From assembly GCA_021654635.1 (NCBI GenBank), contig AP025179.1:5766001-5830000 (forward strand): a stretch of 64,000 nucleotides of DNA, in the 5' to 3' direction. Within the stretch, counting starts at the first letter, position 1. Each line of letters opens with the position of its first letter. The notes beneath the pieces are model-generated. The model was given only the letters and a program-made list of their open reading frames with translations. It was not told where the DNA came from and did not search any database. The DNA is from Mycobacterium kiyosense (GTDB lineage: Bacteria > Actinomycetota > Actinomycetes > Mycobacteriales > Mycobacteriaceae). Below are positions 61,187 to 64,000 of the stretch, in pieces. The position numbers were made by a program, and so were the translations under genes.

Positions 61187-62347
61187 CTAGAGTCGCTCGA
61201 TGATGGTGACGTTGGCGGTGCCGCCGCCCTCACACATCGTCTGCAGACCGTAGCGGCCGCCGGTGCGCTCCAACGTGTTGAGCATCGTAGTGAAAAGCTT
61301 TGCGCCAGTGGCACCCAACGGGTGGCCCAGTGCGATTGCGCCGCCGCTGGGGTTGACCTTCTCCGGGTCGGCCTTGATCTCCTTGAGCCAGGCCATCACC
61401 ACCGGCGCGAACGCCTCGTTGATCTCCACGGTGTCGATGTCGTCGATGGAGAGCCCGGTCTTCTCCAGCGCGTAGCGGGTGGCCGGAATGGGACCGGTGA
61501 GCATGAACACCGGGTCGGCGCCCCGGGTGCTGATGTGGTGGATGCGAGCGCGCGGAGTCAGCCCGTGATCCTTGACGGCCTGCTCGGAAGCCAGCAGCAC
61601 CGCCGAGGCGCCGTCGGAGATCTGGCTGGCCATCGCCGCCGTCAACCGACCGCCTTCGACCAGGGTCTTGAGCCCGGCCATCTTCTCCAGCGACGACTCG
61701 CGGGGTCCTTCGTCGATCCGGAACGGACCGGTTTCCGTTTCTACCGTGAGGATTTCGTTGTCGAAGTTGCCGCCGCGGATTGCGGCGAAGGCACGCTCAT
61801 GACTGGTCAGCGCGTACTGTTCCATCTCTTCGCGGGACAGGTTCCACTTCTCGGCGATCAGCTCCGAGCCGCGAAACTGAGAGATCTCCTGATCGCCGTA
61901 GCGGTGCAGCCACTGCTTGGATTCGTTTGTGGGCGAAGTGAATCCGAATTGTTCGCCGACGATCATCGCCGACGAGATCGGGATCTGGCTCATGTTCTGC
62001 ATGCCGCCAGCCACGATCAGGTCGGCGGTCCCGGACATGATCGCTTGTGCGCCAAAGGAAATCGCCTGTTGACTGGAGCCGCATTGGCGGTCCACGGTGA
62101 CGCCGGGCACCTCTTCGGGATAGCCCGCGGCCAGCCAGGACAGCCGGGCGATGTTGCCGGCCTGACCGCCGATGGCGTCGACGCAGCCGGCGATCACGTC
62201 GTCGACCGCGCCCGGGTCGACGTCGTTGCGGTCGAACAGTCCACGCCATCCCAGCGCGCCCAGGTCCACGGGGTGGACTCCGGCCAGCGCGCCACCGCGC
62301 TTGCCAACCGCGGTACGCACAGCGTCGATGACGTACGCTTCCGGCAT
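61187..62347 (-). CDS. fadA6: FadA6, ring-C/D thiolase
   Basis: 386 aa, ATG 62347 (MPEAYVIDAVRTAVGKRGGA). Full thiolase site: Cys in TVDRQCGSSQQAISFG, His in [18 protein letters not shown] and Cys in LQTMCEGGGTANVTI. FadA6 is assigned to thiolysis of the chain left after ring C/D opening. Directly follows kstR2 (2 bp apart). Confidence 0.93.
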   Translation of the reverse strand: MPEAYVIDAVRTAVGKRGGALAGVHPVDLGALGWRGLFDRNDVDPGAVDDVIAGCVDAIGGQAGNIARLSWLAAGYPEEVPGVTVDRQCGSSQQAISFGAQAIMSGTADLIVAGGMQNMSQIPISSAMIVGEQFGFTSPTNESKQWLHRYGDQEISQFRGSELIAEKWNLSREEMEQYALTSHERAFAAIRGGNFDNEILTVETETGPFRIDEGPRESSLEKMAGLKTLVEGGRLTAAMASQISDGASAVLLASEQAVKDHGLTPRARIHHISTRGADPVFMLTGPIPATRYALEKTGLSIDDIDTVEINEAFAPVVMAWLKEIKADPEKVNPSGGAIALGHPLGATGAKLFTTMLNTLERTGGRYGLQTMCEGGGTANVTIIERL

Positions 62348-62349
62348 TT

Positions 62350-62952
62350 TCAGACTCCTTCTTTCTGGATTCCGCCCAGGACTATGGCGAGGTATTTCTG
62401 GCCCACCTGTTGGGCGGTGAGCGGTCCGCCGGGTTGATACCAGCGCACCGACACCCAGGTGGTGTCACGGATGAAGCGGTAGACCAGATCGACATCGAGG
62501 TCGGTGCGAAAATAACCGCCCTCGATGCCCTGGTGCAGCACGTCCAACCACATCTGGCGCTGCTGTTTGTTGCGTTCCTCGAGGTAGGAGAACCGCGGTT
62601 GCGAGGACAGTCGCTGGGCTTCGTCCTGGTAGATGACGACTTGTGCATGCCGATGCTCGATAGCCTCGAACGACGCCATGAACAGGCCCTTGAGCCGTTC
62701 CAGCGGGTTGGGTTCGCTGTCGACGATCTCGCGGTACCTGGTGAATAGCCAGTCCAGGAAGCCGCGCAGCAGTTCGTCGACCATCTCCTCCTTGGAGGCG
62801 AAATGGTGGTAGAGGCTGCCGGACAGGATGCCGGCGCCGTCGGCAATGTCGCGCACGGTGGTGGCGCGCAGGCCACGCTCGGCGAACATCACCGCGGCGA
62901 GCTCCAACAACTCGTCGCGGCGGCTGTTCGCCTGACCGGCCACCCGTTCCAC
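62350..62952 (-). CDS. kstR2: KstR2, TetR repressor of ring-C/D genes
   Basis: 200 aa, ATG 62952 (MERVAGQANSRRDELLELAA). HTH TTVRDIADGAGILSGSLYHHFASKE is in two parts: TTVRDIADGAGILSGSLYHH then FASKEEMVDELLRGF. C-terminal ligand domain binds HIP-CoA, which releases it from DNA. A KstR2 site lies just before its start, so it probably regulates itself along with fadA6. Confidence 0.94.
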   Translation of the reverse strand: MERVAGQANSRRDELLELAAVMFAERGLRATTVRDIADGAGILSGSLYHHFASKEEMVDELLRGFLDWLFTRYREIVDSEPNPLERLKGLFMASFEAIEHRHAQVVIYQDEAQRLSSQPRFSYLEERNKQQRQMWLDVLHQGIEGGYFRTDLDVDLVYRFIRDTTWVSVRWYQPGGPLTAQQVGQKYLAIVLGGIQKEGV

Positions 62953-62967
62953 CGAATCAGCGTATCA

Positions 62968-62981
62968 ACCAAGCGCTTGCT
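62968..62981. promoter_or_regulatory. KstR2 operator upstream of kstR2-fadA6
   Basis: ACCAAGCGCTTGCT matches AnCAAGnnCTTGnT at every fixed position, 15 bp before the kstR2 start. Confidence 0.88.
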
Positions 62982-63019
62982 CGGCCAGCGGGTGCGGCAC
63001 CCGCTCCGCAGAGCGGGCG

Positions 63020-64000
63020 TCAGGTCAACGTCACCACTGGCGGGGTCTGGGAGACGTCGGCCTTAGCACCCACGAAGGCGCGGACCTGACCCGTCTTGGT
63101 TCCGCCGGATTTCGTCTGGGCGCTGAGCGGGAACACCACTTCGCCCATCACCCGGACCTCCAGCTGGTACGGGTCGAAGAAGGAGACCTTCAACCCACTC
63201 AAATCCGGTTGACCCCAGGCCACAGTGCCGTCGACGATCTCCGGGTCGCGGGCCCGTTGCGGGCAGTTGGGCGGCGCCAACTGGTTGGACCTGGTGCAGG
63301 CGGCCAGGCTCGCCGAGATTCCCGACATGATCGCCGACTGTCCGTTGTCGCTCAGCGAGTAGTCCATGTCGTTGAAATAGCCACCGCCGGAGAGGCTGTC
63401 GAGCAGGAATGGCTTTTTCAGCTTGACCGCCACGTTCGCGTTGTCGCTACCCACTTCGACGTAGCCGGGGAACACATACGTCGGCGACCTGCCGACCGAA
63501 CTTCCGAAGAACGTCAAGGTATCCCGGGCCTTGTTTTCGGACACGGTCGACGGGTCCACCTTGATCGCACTGTGTTCCAGCTTCCAATCCTTGCCGGACT
63601 TCTTCACCGACAGCGTGACGTCGGAGACGTTGTCACCGAATTTGGCCGAGACGTGCACCTGTCCGTAGGAGAACGCCCCGCTGTCGCTGAGGATCCTGAT
63701 GTCGCTAATCGGCCACCGAGCGATCTGCTTCTTGAGGATGTCGTCGGTGAGCAAATCCCTCGACCCGGGCTGGTCGTCGCTGTAACTCAACGCCGCGGCC
63801 GCATCACCCTTGGCGAGCGCTTCGAGGTAACCCCGGACGGCGTCGCCCGCGCTGCCCGATTTGCTGCTGCCGGTGAGCGCGATCACCGCCACGACGACGA
63901 CGATCACGATGACGACGACGGCCGCGACGCTCAGGCCGATGATCAGGGGCTTGCGGCTGCGTTGCCCCGGCGGGCCCGGCGGGGGCCCGAATTGGCCGCC
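63020..64000 (-). CDS. Membrane-anchored exported protein of unknown function (partial at window edge)
   Basis: The frame is open to base 64000, so the N-terminus is outside. Visible order: a Pro/Gly-rich cytoplasmic part (FGPPPGPPGQRSRK), one membrane helix (PLIIGLSVAAVVVIVIVVVV), then an exported region with AGDAVRGYLEALAKGDAAAA, resembling DUF4878-type domains, and a C-terminal beta-rich part ending VVTLT. Two cysteines (LAACTRS, PPNCPQR) may bond. This layout is common among mycobacterial surface proteins; function unknown. Confidence 0.75.
   Translation of the reverse strand, partial: GGQFGPPPGPPGQRSRKPLIIGLSVAAVVVIVIVVVVAVIALTGSSKSGSAGDAVRGYLEALAKGDAAAALSYSDDQPGSRDLLTDDILKKQIARWPISDIRILSDSGAFSYGQVHVSAKFGDNVSDVTLSVKKSGKDWKLEHSAIKVDPSTVSENKARDTLTFFGSSVGRSPTYVFPGYVEVGSDNANVAVKLKKPFLLDSLSGGGYFNDMDYSLSDNGQSAIMSGISASLAACTRSNQLAPPNCPQRARDPEIVDGTVAWGQPDLSGLKVSFFDPYQLEVRVMGEVVFPLSAQTKSGGTKTGQVRAFVGAKADVSQTPPVVTLT

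Overview
The window is from a slow-growing, pathogen-type Mycobacterium: very GC-rich, with PE_PGRS genes, an MmpS/MmpL pair, a mycolic-acid methyltransferase, F420-dependent enzymes and, above all, gene order collinear with the M. tuberculosis stretch Rv3508-Rv3557c, the steroid (cholesterol) catabolism cluster. Names ending in 'Rv' are recalled M. tuberculosis counterparts; no search was run. The species cannot be fixed from sequence alone.

Layout. 1-7.1 kb: tail of one PE_PGRS gene, ilvX with a shrunken amidohydrolase remnant, a 58-bp tandem repeat, a fructosamine-kinase-like gene and a large PE_PGRS gene. 7.1-9.6 kb: divergent fadD19/echA19 around a KstR operator. 9.8-14.0 kb: an accessory block with an EspC-like protein, a WXG/DUF4185 protein, a lipoprotein and an acidic protein; the tail-lipoprotein-acidic-protein part is duplicated in tandem and partly decayed. 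14.1-21.4 kb: cyp142, an acetoacetate-decarboxylase-like gene, an F420 oxidoreductase, and the DUF35-ltp4-ltp3 operon. 21.4-25.9 kb: small gene, GT87 mannosyltransferase, gamma-carbonic-anhydrase-like gene, kshA and Rv3527-like gene, DUF732 protein. 25.9-29.0 kb: sulfotransferase-SDR-DUF1214 operon. 29.1-29.8 kb: two tandem hemophore-like genes. 29.9-35.3 kb: hsaF-hsaG-hsaE, divergent kstD-chsH3. 35.3-45.0 kb: second accessory block with a 92-bp minisatellite running into a DUF559 gene, a mycolic-acid methyltransferase, an HXXEE protein, mmpS-mmpL, a double-HTH TetR and a beta-ketoacyl synthase lacking catalytic residues. 45.0-52.9 kb: ltp2-chsH1-chsH2-fadE29-fadE28-cyp125, divergent fadA5-ddn. 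52.9-63.0 kb: a methyltransferase, two SDRs, echA20-ipdA-ipdB-ipdC, an inserted VOC-DUF899-TetR group, fadA6 and kstR2. 63.0-64.0 kb: part of a membrane-anchored protein.

How the genes work together. CYP125/CYP142 oxidise the sterol side chain; FadD19 activates it; FadE28/29, ChsH1/H2, EchA19, FadA5, ChsH3 and the Ltp proteins shorten it; KstD and KshA open rings A/B; HsaE/F/G turn the ring-A-derived fragment into pyruvate and propionyl-CoA; EchA20, IpdA/B/C and FadA6 degrade rings C/D. Operators matching KstR (TnnAACnnGTTnnA) lie at the steroid promoters up to fadA5, and two operators of the KstR2 type mark the ring-C/D part.

Caution on sequence quality: at least eleven genes are interrupted by single-base indels, mostly one extra base in a homopolymer, so many broken frames probably reflect consensus errors rather than pseudogenes.
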